Below are positions 6,879-14,023 of a stretch of 22,918 bases of DNA, piece by piece. The position numbers and the translations under genes are program-made. Each line of letters starts with the position of its first letter. The first letter of the stretch is position 1. Below the pieces are notes generated by a model. It saw only the letters and a list, made by a program, of their open reading frames with translations. It was not told where the DNA came from and did not search any database. The stretch spans positions 1 through 22,918 of the forward strand of contig JAXDOR010000162.1 of assembly GCA_034668825.1 (NCBI GenBank). Direction: 5' to 3'. The DNA comes from CANKHA01 sp034668825. GTDB lineage: Bacteria > Pseudomonadota > Alphaproteobacteria > Rhizobiales > Xanthobacteraceae.

Positions 6879-8261
6879 TTATTCCGCCAGCGCCGCCAAT
6901 ATCCGCGCCCAGCTCCGCGTGCCTTTATGAAATGACGTGAGGTCGAATTTCTCGTTGGGCGAATGCACGCGGTCGTCGTCGAGCGCGAAGCCGACCATGA
7001 TCGTATCCATGCCGAGCACGCGCTTGAAGTCGCCGACGATGGGGATCGAGCCACCCTCCCCCACCGCAATCGCCTTCTTGCCCCATTCGGCGGCAAGCGC
7101 GGCGCGGGTCTTGGCCAGCGCGGGGTTGTCGAAGCCTAAGTCGAAGGCCGGCGCCATGCCGAAATTGCCGAATTCCACCGTGCAGTCCGCCGGCAGGCGG
7201 GCGCGGACGAAGGCACGGAAGGCGTCGCGGATTTTCTGCGGGTTTTGGGCGCCGACGAGGCGGAACGACACCTTGGCCATGGCCTTTCCGGGGATCACGG
7301 TCTTGGCGCCCTCGCCGGTATAGCCGCCGATAATGCCGTTGACCTCCGCGGTCGGACGGGTGGCGATCTGCTCGATCAGCATCCGGTCCTTTTCCCCGGC
7401 GGGGACTTTCAATCCGACCGGCGCCAGGAAATCCTCCGGCGTGAGATTGAGACCGGCGAGGTCGGTCTTGATGTCCGACGGCAGTTCGCTGACGCCGTCG
7501 TAGAATCCGGGGATGGTGACGCGGCCCTGCTCGTCGTGCAGCGCCGCGATAATTTTCGCCAGCACGCGAATCGGATTTTGCGCCGCGCCGCCGAACAATC
7601 CGGAATGCAGATCGCGGTCGGCGCAGGTGAGCTTCACCTCTTCATAGACCAGCCCGCGCAACGAGGTCGTCACCATCGGCGTCTGCGGATCCCACATGCT
7701 GGTGTCGCAGACCAGCGCCAGGTCTTGCTTCAACTCCGCGGCATTGGCTTTGACAAAATCGAACAGGTGCGCCGAGCCGCATTCCTCCTCGCCTTCGATC
7801 ATCATGGTGATCGGCAGCGGCAGCTTGCCGGTGACTGCCTTGAAGGCGCGGCAGGCTTCGATGAAGGTCATCACCTGACCCTTGTCGTCGCAAGCGCCGC
7901 GCGCGACGATAATTTTCCGTCCGTCCGGCAGCGTGGCGATGCGCGGTTCGAACGGCGGCGTCTCCCATAGCTCCAATGGATCGACCGGCTGCACATCATA
8001 GTGGCCGTAGAACAGCACGCGCGGGCCCGCTCCGTCGTCGCTTTTGCCGACGACCACCGGATGCCCGGAAGTGGGCCTGATATCGGCATTAAAGCCGATG
8101 CTGGCGAGGTCGTCCGCGACATGCCTTGCCGCCGCCTGGCATTGATCTTTGTAAGCCGGGTCGGTGGAGATCGATTGGATACGCAGAAATGCGAACAGCC
8201 GCTCGATGCTGTGGTCGAGGTCGCGATCGATGCGATCGAGGACCGCGTCAAGAGAACTCAT
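6879..8261 (-). CDS. M20 family dipeptidase (zinc metallopeptidase)
   Basis: This 460-residue cytoplasmic M20 hydrolase is probably a broad-specificity dipeptidase. The motif YGHYDVQPVDP gives metal ligand His87 and catalytic-helper Asp89. GACDDKGQ gives the bridging Asp125. EGEEECGS gives the general base and ligand Glu158/Glu159. CDTSMW gives Asp186, and DDDRVHSPNE gives the last histidine, near 433. The lid/dimerisation domain lies between, starting around LHSGLFGG. Of two adjacent ATGs, 8261 is preferred because GGAG lies seven bases before it and only four before ATG 8264. The open frame to 8369 has no good start. Substrate cannot be read from the sequence. The gene ends at its own terminator and diverges from the 8486 gene. 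Confidence 0.92.
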   Translation of the reverse strand: MSSLDAVLDRIDRDLDHSIERLFAFLRIQSISTDPAYKDQCQAAARHVADDLASIGFNADIRPTSGHPVVVGKSDDGAGPRVLFYGHYDVQPVDPLELWETPPFEPRIATLPDGRKIIVARGACDDKGQVMTFIEACRAFKAVTGKLPLPITMMIEGEEECGSAHLFDFVKANAAELKQDLALVCDTSMWDPQTPMVTTSLRGLVYEEVKLTCADRDLHSGLFGGAAQNPIRVLAKIIAALHDEQGRVTIPGFYDGVSELPSDIKTDLAGLNLTPEDFLAPVGLKVPAGEKDRMLIEQIATRPTAEVNGIIGGYTGEGAKTVIPGKAMAKVSFRLVGAQNPQKIRDAFRAFVRARLPADCTVEFGNFGMAPAFDLGFDNPALAKTRAALAAEWGKKAIAVGEGGSIPIVGDFKRVLGMDTIMVGFALDDDRVHSPNEKFDLTSFHKGTRSWARILAALAE

Positions 8262-8416
8262 CATCCGGCTCCATGTCACGATGCGCTGCACCAACGCCGC
8301 GCGAAACTGAAAAGCGCGTCGCGCGATGGTCGATCCCGGCGGCGCGGCGCGCTCCTCGTGGCATATCACTCGCGCCGAGCGGGAGGAAAAAATTTTTCAT
8401 GCTGTCGGCGCCGCGC

Positions 8417-8446
8417 TTGTCTTATCGCTCGCTTTACGCTCATTAT
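8417..8446 (+). promoter_or_regulatory. Candidate promoter for the 8486 gene pair
   Basis: TTGTCT and CATTAT are separated by 18 bases, a partial match to a housekeeping -35/-10 pair, in the divergent gap before the ATG at 8486. The match is weak and is offered as a candidate only. Confidence 0.25.
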
Positions 8447-8485
8447 GCGGCAACCCACCCAAGTGTGGGACCGGGGCGAGGACAC

Positions 8486-8854
8486 ATGGACGAGCTAATC
8501 GGACGTCTTATCGCCACCGTGGGCGTCACTCGTGAAGTTGCGGAAAAATCCGTCGGCATCATTCTCGACTTCCTGGCGAAGGAAGGTCCTCCGGAAAAAG
8601 TGCAAGCTCTCATCAATCGACTCCCCGGAGCCGATATGTTGTTGCGATCCGCCGCGGCGAACGGCGACGGCGGTGGCGGCATGTTCGGCGGCGGCATCAT
8701 GGGCGCCGGTACCAAGATGATGGCGGCCGGGCTGAGCATGGGTCAGGTACAGAGCGTGACCCGCGAAGTTATTTCCTATGCGCGGGAGAAAGCAGGCGAG
8801 GACGCAGTGGGTGAGATTGTCGGTGCTATTCCTGGCCTCGTTCAGTTCGTTTGA
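8486..8854 (+). CDS. Small conserved helical protein with glycine-rich linker
   Basis: This 122-residue protein is soluble, with no signal peptide or clear transmembrane segment. Residues 1-47 are predicted helices (TREVAEKSVGIILDFLAKEG). A glycine-rich linker with repeated GGG and Met covers about 60-78. The C-terminus is again helical, with a conserved-looking end (EDAVGEIVGAIPGLVQFV). I recall similar short proteins in Bradyrhizobium-type genomes, possibly distant from DUF2267/DUF2780, but I cannot name a family with confidence. ATG 8486 follows GAGGA at short spacing; the open frame from 8126 is antisense to the dipeptidase and not used. The next gene starts 42 bases downstream on the same strand, suggesting cotranscription. 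Confidence 0.82.
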   Translation: MDELIGRLIATVGVTREVAEKSVGIILDFLAKEGPPEKVQALINRLPGADMLLRSAAANGDGGGGMFGGGIMGAGTKMMAAGLSMGQVQSVTREVISYAREKAGEDAVGEIVGAIPGLVQFV

Positions 8855-8896
8855 CACCCGCCGAATTGAAGACAAGATCGGATTGAGCAAACCTCT

Positions 8897-9304
8897 ATGT
8901 CCTACCCCATCAGCGACATCGAAGGGATCGAGCCGGAGGTTGCCGGCAAGCTGAAATCGGTCGGCATCAGGACTACGGCGAAGCTGCTGGAAACGGCAAA
9001 AAATGCCTGTGGCCGCAAGAAGTTAGCCGGTAAGACGGGATTCGACGAGAGGCGGATCCTGTGCTGGGCCAACATGGCCGATAAGATGCGGATCAAAGGC
9101 ATCGGCGAGGAATATGCCGACCTGCTGCACGCCGCCGGCGTCGATACCGTCAAGGAGCTCAAATACCGCAATCCCTGCAACCTCGCCAAAGCGATGGCGA
9201 GCGCCAATGCGAAACGAAAACTCGTCCGCCTGCTGCCGTCGGAAAAAACCATCGGGCGCTGGATCGAGGACGCGAAAAAATTGCCGCTGAAGATTACGTA
9301 TTGA
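8897..9304 (+). CDS. DUF4332 helix-hairpin-helix protein
   Basis: This 135-residue protein has two tandem helix-hairpin-helix-like units. IEGIEPEVAGKLKSVGI lies near the N-terminus and IKGIGEEYADLLHAAGV near residue 75. Each is followed by a helix with TAKLLETA or TVKELKYR. This layout is typical of DUF4332, related to DNA-binding HhH folds of the kind seen in nucleic-acid enzymes. The C-terminal third is basic, including AKRKLVRLLPSEKTIGRWIEDAKK. The biochemical role of the family is unknown; nucleic-acid binding is an inference from the fold. It follows the 8486 gene by 42 bases on the same strand. The ribosome site is weak. A repeat element follows the stop. Confidence 0.85.
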   Translation: MSYPISDIEGIEPEVAGKLKSVGIRTTAKLLETAKNACGRKKLAGKTGFDERRILCWANMADKMRIKGIGEEYADLLHAAGVDTVKELKYRNPCNLAKAMASANAKRKLVRLLPSEKTIGRWIEDAKKLPLKITY

Positions 9305-9315
9305 ACTAGACCACA

Positions 9316-9405
9316 TCGTCATTCGTCATTACCGGGCTTGACCCGGCAATCCAGCTTTTTGCAAAGAAGATGGACCACCGCTTCAAGCGCGGGCTGACAA
9401 TTTTA
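9316..9405. repeat. Degenerate palindromic intergenic repeat
   Basis: The left part is CGTCATTACCGGGCTTGACC followed by CGGCAATCCAG, which folds as CCGGG / CCCGG with flanking TT/AA. The right part, AAGAAGATGGACCACCGC then TTCAAGCGCGGGCTGAC, looks like a decayed inverted copy of the same unit. I recognise this organisation as a common alphaproteobacterial intergenic repeat. It fills much of the 154-base gap between the DUF4332 gene and folP and could act as a 3' end for the former. Confidence 0.55.
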
Positions 9406-9458
9406 CAGATACCCGCCGACGCTTGACACCCTGACAGGGACCGCGCAAAGCGACGGCC

Positions 9459-10322
9459 ATGATGTTGGCCGAACGCTCCACGCCCGCGAATGTCGCAACC
9501 AGCGACGCGGCGTCCTGGCTCCCGCACCTCCTGGCGCGGGGCCGGACGACGGTGATGGGCGTGCTCAATGTGACGCCGGATTCTTTTTCCGATGGCGGAC
9601 AGTTCTTGGACCCGGATCGCGCCGTCGCCCAGGCGCGGCGCATGATCGCGGAGGGGGCGGACATCATCGACATCGGCGCTGAATCCAGCCGTCCTTACGC
9701 CGGCGCGGCGGCGATTTCAGCCGAGGAAGAATTGGCGAGGCTTGCGCCGGTGGTTCGCCAAGTGGCCGATCTCGGCACTCCGGTGTCGATCGACACCACC
9801 AAAGCCGAAGTCGCCGCTTGGGCCATTGAAGCCGGTGCCGCCATGGTCAACGATGTCTGGGGATTGCAGCGCGATCCCGATATGGCGCGCGTCGTCGCGG
9901 AGCATGGCGTTCCGCTCGTCATCATGCACAACCGCGAAAACCCCGACGGCGCAATCGACATCATGAATGACATCGAGGCCTTCTTCGCGCATTCCCTCGA
10001 CATCGCTGCCCGCGCCGGCATTAAACGCGAGCGTATTGTGCTCGATCCAGGCATCGGTTTCGGTAAAACGCCGGAGCAGAGCCTCACGGCCATCGCCCAG
10101 CTTGGCCGGTTAAAGTCTTTCAGTCTGCCGTTGCTGGTCGGCGCATCGCGCAAACGCTTCATCAATGCCGTGATACCCTCAGAGCCGGACGAGCGTCTTC
10201 CCGGTTCGCTTGCGGCGCATCTCGTGGCGGCTGAAAATGGCGCGGCCATTGTCCGCGTTCACGACGTGGCCGAGACCGTCCAGGCGCTGCGCGTCGCCGA
10301 AGCGATCCGAGGGGCCCAATGA
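9459..10322 (+). CDS. folP: Dihydropteroate synthase
   Basis: This 287-residue TIM-barrel enzyme condenses 6-hydroxymethyl-dihydropterin diphosphate with p-aminobenzoate, a step in folate synthesis. Visible motifs are MGVLNVTPDSFSDGG (Asn37 onward), the flexible loop DIGAESSRPY (71-80), SIDTTK (Asp112), NDVWG (Asn131), DPGIGFGKTP (196-205), GASRKRF (Ser230-Arg231-Lys232) and VRVHDV (Arg266, His268). The loop reads ESSRPY where most bacteria have ESTRPG. ATG 9459 is followed immediately by a second ATG; neither has a strong ribosome site. Its TGA overlaps the folB ATG by four bases (ATGA), so the two are translationally coupled. It is the first gene of a three-gene folate operon. Confidence 0.96.
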   Translation: MMLAERSTPANVATSDAASWLPHLLARGRTTVMGVLNVTPDSFSDGGQFLDPDRAVAQARRMIAEGADIIDIGAESSRPYAGAAAISAEEELARLAPVVRQVADLGTPVSIDTTKAEVAAWAIEAGAAMVNDVWGLQRDPDMARVVAEHGVPLVIMHNRENPDGAIDIMNDIEAFFAHSLDIAARAGIKRERIVLDPGIGFGKTPEQSLTAIAQLGRLKSFSLPLLVGASRKRFINAVIPSEPDERLPGSLAAHLVAAENGAAIVRVHDVAETVQALRVAEAIRGAQ

Positions 10323-10687
10323 CCGACACGATTTTCGTCAATGGCTTGGTGCTGCACGCCTATCACGGCGTCATGGCCCATGAGGGAAAGGTCGGCCAGC
10401 CTTTCATTCTTGACCTCGCGCTCGACATCGACCTCGGCGAGGCAGCGACGTCGGACAAGGTGGCTGACACCGTCTCCTACGACCAAGTTGTAGGAACCGC
10501 GAGTGAAGCTTTCCGCGCCAAACGCTACAAGCTGATCGAGGCCGCCGGCGGCGCGGTTGCCGAAGCGATCCTCGCGGCCTATCCGGGCGTGACCAAGGTC
10601 CGGATAACCGTGCGCAAGCCGCATGCGCCGGTCGCCGCGGTCTTCGACGACGTCGGCGTCACGCTGACGCGTGCGCGCCGTGGCTGA
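10319..10687 (+). CDS. folB: Dihydroneopterin aldolase
   Basis: This 122-residue enzyme cleaves 7,8-dihydroneopterin to 6-hydroxymethyl-7,8-dihydropterin and glycolaldehyde, forming a ring-like oligomer in the cytoplasm. Catalytic and pterin-binding residues in place are Glu22 (in HGVMAHEGKVGQ), Tyr54, Glu74 (LIEAAGG) and Lys100 (TVRKPHAP). Length is standard. The start overlaps the folP stop as ATGA. The 3' end overlaps folK by a few bases, giving a tight folP-folB-folK operon that supplies consecutive steps of one pathway. Confidence 0.95.
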   Translation: MTDTIFVNGLVLHAYHGVMAHEGKVGQPFILDLALDIDLGEAATSDKVADTVSYDQVVGTASEAFRAKRYKLIEAAGGAVAEAILAAYPGVTKVRITVRKPHAPVAAVFDDVGVTLTRARRG

Positions 10688-11162
10688 AGCGCTGGTCGCG
10701 CTCGGCGGCAACGTCGGCGACGCGCGAGCGACCCTCGCCCAAGCGGTGGATTTGTTCTGCGACGGCGCCGACGTGCAACTGCGGGCGCGGTCGTCGGACT
10801 ATCGAACGGCGCCCTGGGGCGACACAGATCAGCCCGCCTTCATCAATCTATGCATCGCCGTCACCACCCGGCTATCGCCGCAAGCATTGCTCGATCGCGC
10901 GCAACAGGTTGAACGGACGCTGGGACGCGACCGCACGAAGGAGCGGCGTTGGGGACCAAGGACTGCGGACCTGGACATTCTCGCCTATGACGATCTTGTG
11001 CTCCAGGAGCCGGCATTGACCTTGCCGCACCCGCGATTGTTCGAGCGCGCCTTCGTCCTGGTGCCACTGGCGGAAATCGCGCCCGACCGCATCATCGCTG
11101 GCATTCGCGTGCGCGACGCCGTGGCTCGTGTTGACGCCTCGAGTGTCGAACGGCTTGAATGA
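10680..11162 (+). CDS. folK: 6-hydroxymethyl-7,8-dihydropterin pyrophosphokinase (HPPK)
   Basis: This 160-residue enzyme transfers diphosphate from ATP to 6-hydroxymethyl-7,8-dihydropterin, making the substrate for FolP. Motifs are LVALGGNVGDARATL at the N-terminus, YRTAPWGDTDQPAFINL and the HPPK signature RWGPRTADLDI. The signature contains the two magnesium-binding aspartates, Asp97 and Asp99, and is followed by LPHPRLFERAFVLVPL. The start is GTG 10680, which gives the family-like MAEALVALGG and overlaps the folB stop by eight bases. GTG 10671, three codons earlier, is possible. Neither has a good ribosome site, consistent with coupling to folB translation. Confidence 0.95.
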   Translation: MAEALVALGGNVGDARATLAQAVDLFCDGADVQLRARSSDYRTAPWGDTDQPAFINLCIAVTTRLSPQALLDRAQQVERTLGRDRTKERRWGPRTADLDILAYDDLVLQEPALTLPHPRLFERAFVLVPLAEIAPDRIIAGIRVRDAVARVDASSVERLE

Positions 11163-11204
11163 CGGTTGCTGGGAATCGCTTAGCCTTCCGAGGAGAGCTG
11201 GCGG

Positions 11205-11624
11205 ATGTCCGATGACCAACCCGCAGTCGAACTCGCGCAAATCGAGCATGAGCTTGAGGTTCTGCGATCTCGTTATGCCATCATGGAACGCTGGGGCCGG
11301 ATTCTGAAAGCATTCTTCCTCGTATTTCTTCCGTTAGCCGCTTCAGGCATAGCGATTTATGCGCTCATGGATGATGTTGTCGTTGGTCTATTTATCATCG
11401 GCATAGTGCTGGCCTTCGCTGCCATTATATGGTTCAGCAGGGACGCCCCAAAGAATCCGAGCGCCCTCCCCGTCCGTTGGATCGACATGGCGTCACCCAA
11501 CGGGCCTTGGAACAACTATTTCCTTTATCAGGCGGCGCGGTTTCCAAGCGAAGCTCGCGCCATTGAAGAAATGATTGCCGCGCGGGAAACACGGCTGGCC
11601 GAGTTGAAGAGAATCCCGGGGTAA
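11205..11624 (+). CDS. Small two-helix membrane protein with coiled-coil N-terminus
   Basis: This 139-residue hypothetical protein starts with a charged helix likely to form a coiled coil (residues 8-30, AQIEHELEVLRSRYAIMERW). Two transmembrane helices follow at about 34-54 and 57-77. The C-terminal soluble region ends in another charged helix (ARAIEEMIAARETRLAELKR). No catalytic motif was seen and I do not recognise the family. ATG 11205 has AGGAGAG about eight bases upstream. It lies 42 bases after folK and might be read from the folate operon, but nothing links it functionally. Confidence 0.8.
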   Translation: MSDDQPAVELAQIEHELEVLRSRYAIMERWGRILKAFFLVFLPLAASGIAIYALMDDVVVGLFIIGIVLAFAAIIWFSRDAPKNPSALPVRWIDMASPNGPWNNYFLYQAARFPSEARAIEEMIAARETRLAELKRIPG

Positions 11625-11671
11625 TAGCGGCCGATGCCTTGCGCCCGACGCCAGGTTTGCTAGGATTCGAA

Positions 11672-11893
11672 ATGCCATTCTCGGCTGCTGATCTGACGCT
11701 GTTGCGCATCCGCTGTCCCGGATGCGGTCAGCACAGCGAAAAGCTGGTCACCGTCCTGGTCAAAAAAGATGCCATTGCCTGCGCCATCTGCAGCACTGCC
11801 ATCGACCTGACGACGCCGCATAACTCGCTTTTGATCAAAGAGACAGCGGAAAGTTGCGCCCGTATCGGCGCGTCGCTCACGAAACTCATTTAG
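11672..11893 (+). CDS. Small zinc-ribbon protein
   Basis: This 73-residue protein has two CxxC pairs, CPGCGQ near residue 14 and CAICST near residue 38. The spacing suits a single zinc-ribbon knuckle. The rest is a short helix with no other motif. ATG 11672 is chosen because AGGA lies six bases upstream; an in-frame TTG at 11639 would add 11 residues without a ribosome site. Zinc binding is inferred from the cysteines. I assign no function. It lies 47 bases after the two-helix membrane gene, on the same strand. Confidence 0.7.
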   Translation: MPFSAADLTLLRIRCPGCGQHSEKLVTVLVKKDAIACAICSTAIDLTTPHNSLLIKETAESCARIGASLTKLI

Positions 11894-11917
11894 CTTTCGT
11901 GGCGGCCAGCGCGTAGC

Positions 11918-12112
11918 TTAGGCCGCGGATTTCTTCTTCGGCTCCGTGAGCCGGACGGCAAGGATCCAGGAAAGCCCAAAATTCAGGAAGAAGCATCCGA
12001 GAAATACCGGAAGACTGAGCGTCTCGGAATAACTCGCCGTCAAGGAGCCGAGCCCCCAGGCCACAAAAGCCCCGGCGATAATGATTGCCACATAGATCAC
12101 GATAAGCTTCAT
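11918..12112 (-). CDS. Small two-helix membrane protein
   Basis: This 64-residue protein consists of two transmembrane helices, about 3-22 (IVIYVAIIIAGAFVAWGLG) and 35-53, joined by a short polar loop. A basic tail (EPKKKSAA) probably stays in the cytoplasm. ATG 12112 is preceded by AAGAGG at good spacing, which favours it over the frame start at 12130. Family and role are unknown. It is convergent with the zinc-ribbon gene, and its promoter must lie in the short gap before the divergent pcp gene. Confidence 0.72.
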   Translation of the reverse strand: MKLIVIYVAIIIAGAFVAWGLGSLTASYSETLSLPVFLGCFFLNFGLSWILAVRLTEPKKKSAA

Positions 12113-12180
12113 CGCATACCTCTTGAGCAAAAGCGTGGCCGTGAGGCTATAGGAATTCGGCAGATGCGTGAAGACGATTG

Positions 12181-12837
12181 ATGGCTCTCACCGTCCTCCT
12201 CACCGGCTTTGGGCCGTTTCCCGGCGCGCCCTTCAATCCGACGGGGGCGCTGGTGCGGTGTCTGGCGCGGATACGGCGGCCCCGCTTCGCCACTGCCCGG
12301 CTCGTCACGCACATCTTCCCTACCAGCTATCGGGCGGTCGACCGCGATCTGCCAAAACTCCTTGCCGAATGGGCGCCGGACGCCATCCTCATGTTCGGCC
12401 TTGCCGCGCGTACGCCGCATATTCGCGTGGAGTCCCGTGCGCGCAACGCCCTCTCCCCCCTGATCCGCGATACCGAAGGGCACATGACTTTCGCGACTTC
12501 CATCGTGGCAGGCGGACCCGCCGCCCTCGCCTTCGCACCGCTGACACAAAGATTGCTGCGCGCTGCGCGGACCTCACGCGTGCCTGCTCAAATATCTCGG
12601 GATGCCGGAAATTACCTTTGCAATTACCTCTCCTGGCGGGCACTCGAGGCTGCAGCAAAACCGGGCGGCCCGCGCGTGGTCGCCTTCGTGCATGTGCCGA
12701 AGCTATGCCGCTCGCCATTGCGCCGCCGCGCCGGGCGGCGACCTCCGCTGACCATGGAGAAACTGGTTCGGGGCGGCGAAGCGATGCTGCTCGCGGCCAT
12801 TGCCGCCGCCGATCGCGCCCAGATGAAGGAAACGTAA
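12181..12837 (+). CDS. pcp: Pyroglutamyl-peptidase I (C15 family)
   Basis: This 218-residue cytoplasmic cysteine peptidase removes N-terminal pyroglutamate from peptides. The start MALTVLLTGFGPFPGAPFNP is the family's N-terminal signature. The catalytic triad is present: Glu84 (HIRVESRARN), Cys147 (SRDAGNYLCNYL) and His171 (AFVHVPKL). The separations, 63 and 24 residues, are the same as in Pyrococcus Pcp (Glu79, Cys142, His166). The stretch after the histidine is unusually arginine-rich. ATG 12181 is used; an adjacent TTG at 12178 adds one codon. The enzyme may act with the M20 dipeptidase in peptide recycling, but the two are not linked. Confidence 0.9.
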   Translation: MALTVLLTGFGPFPGAPFNPTGALVRCLARIRRPRFATARLVTHIFPTSYRAVDRDLPKLLAEWAPDAILMFGLAARTPHIRVESRARNALSPLIRDTEGHMTFATSIVAGGPAALAFAPLTQRLLRAARTSRVPAQISRDAGNYLCNYLSWRALEAAAKPGGPRVVAFVHVPKLCRSPLRRRAGRRPPLTMEKLVRGGEAMLLAAIAAADRAQMKET

Positions 12838-12892
12838 TCTCCGCCGCGCCGCTTGCCACAGTTCGGTCGGAAACGATTCCTACCTGTGACTG

Positions 12893-13684
12893 ATGGACGC
12901 CTCTATCAACCAATCCCGGTTCTGGCGCCGTAAGCCCGCCGTGCTCGCCCTCCTCGCACTATTCCTGCTTCCGATCGCCGCCCGCGCCGCGATGTTCTGG
13001 CTCGGCGACCATCCGCGCAGCTTTCGCGACGCCGACTGGTCGAGCATCGGCAGTTTGCCGCCGGCGAGCCAATACCCGCAGGCGCGGCTACTCGTGCTTT
13101 CCGGGCGCACCGGCGGCTGGAAGGGTGTGCTCGCCGTCCATAGCTGGATCGTCATCAAGCGCGAGAATGCGACGCGCTGGACCCGTTTCGATGTGGTCGG
13201 CTGGGGCGATCCGATCCGGGTCAACGGCTGGGCGCCCGATGGACGCTGGTTCGGCGACAGGCCGTCCGTGGTCGTCGACGTCAGCGGGGCCGAGGCGCAG
13301 ACGCTAATTCCGAAGGTCGAAGCCGCGGTGAAGGACTACCGCTTTGCCCATGCCGGCGACTATCGCATCTGGCCCGGCCCCAACAGCAACACCTTCGTCG
13401 CCACGGTGATGCGGGCGGTGCCGGAGATCGCTACGTCGCTTCCGGCCAACGCCATCGGCCGCGACTTCCGCCCAGGGCCTTATCTCGGAACGACCGACAG
13501 CGGCACCGGCCTGGAGGCTAATCTTTGGGGCCTTTTGGGCATCAAGGTCGGCTGGGTCGAAGGCGTCGAGGTCAATTTTCTTGGCTTGGTGGCGGGGCTC
13601 GATTTCCGGCATCCGGGTGTGAAGCTGCCGGGCTTCGGCCGTCTCGGCGTCGATTCACTCGTCCCCGCCGCGCTCGCAAGATAA
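12893..13684 (+). CDS. DUF3750 family membrane-anchored protein
   Basis: This 263-residue protein has one N-terminal hydrophobic helix (about 17-34), acting as a signal anchor or uncleaved signal. The remainder is exported and matches DUF3750 by the patterns SGRTGGWKGVLAVHSWIVIK, FDVVGWG and VNGWAPDGRWFGDRP. GPNSNTFVATVMR follows. The ordered His, Trp, Asn and Ser residues suggest a hydrolase-like fold, but no activity is established for the family. Length is typical. The start ATG 12893 lacks a visible ribosome site. It lies 55 bases after pcp and is convergent with the small minus-strand gene just beyond it. Confidence 0.88.
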   Translation: MDASINQSRFWRRKPAVLALLALFLLPIAARAAMFWLGDHPRSFRDADWSSIGSLPPASQYPQARLLVLSGRTGGWKGVLAVHSWIVIKRENATRWTRFDVVGWGDPIRVNGWAPDGRWFGDRPSVVVDVSGAEAQTLIPKVEAAVKDYRFAHAGDYRIWPGPNSNTFVATVMRAVPEIATSLPANAIGRDFRPGPYLGTTDSGTGLEANLWGLLGIKVGWVEGVEVNFLGLVAGLDFRHPGVKLPGFGRLGVDSLVPAALAR

Positions 13685-13695
13685 AAAACAGAAGC

Positions 13696-13917
13696 CTAGG
13701 CCGCCTGTTCGCCCTCAACCCTGGGCGCCAGTTTCGCCCAGACATCGGCGGCGGCGAAGACCTCGCGGAGCTGCCGGACGAACTCTTCCTCGGTGTAATA
13801 ATGCTTCCAGCGGCCGCTATTGTAGAGGTCTACGAAATGGGAGCGGCGGCGCTCCGCAAGGGCGCGCCATTTCTGTGAGAGCCTCTCGTACGGACGGGCT
13901 GTGAGCCGTGCCGACAT
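13696..13917 (-). CDS. Small protein resembling the TIGR03809 family
   Basis: This 73-residue soluble, mostly helical protein contains KWRALAERRRSHFVDLYNSG and then RWKHYYTEEEFVRQLREV. I associate this pattern with TIGR03809, a short family restricted to Bradyrhizobium-like bacteria; this is from memory and not searched. ATG 13917 is preceded by GGCGGC; an in-frame TTG at 13941 would add eight residues. The upstream gap carries a perfect TTAA-N7-TTAA motif at 13985-13999, a possible CtrA site. Function unknown. Confidence 0.7.
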   Translation of the reverse strand: MSARLTARPYERLSQKWRALAERRRSHFVDLYNSGRWKHYYTEEEFVRQLREVFAAADVWAKLAPRVEGEQAA

Positions 13918-13983
13918 GATGAGCCGCCGAATCAGTAGCAACTCATCCTCGTGCCGCCGGTGAATCTACGCAAGAAATATTGA

Positions 13984-14000
13984 GTTAACCAAAGGTTAAC
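13984..14000. promoter_or_regulatory. Candidate CtrA binding site (TTAA-N7-TTAA)
   Basis: GTTAACC-AAA-GGTTAAC is a perfect 17-base palindrome containing TTAA, seven bases, TTAA. That is the full CtrA consensus of alphaproteobacteria. Its inner edge is 67 bases upstream of the ATG at 13917, a spacing compatible with control of that gene. The other neighbour, scoB, ends here, so it is not the target. Confidence 0.55.
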
Positions 14001-14023
14001 AGCGGTGGAAACCGTTTCGCGTG

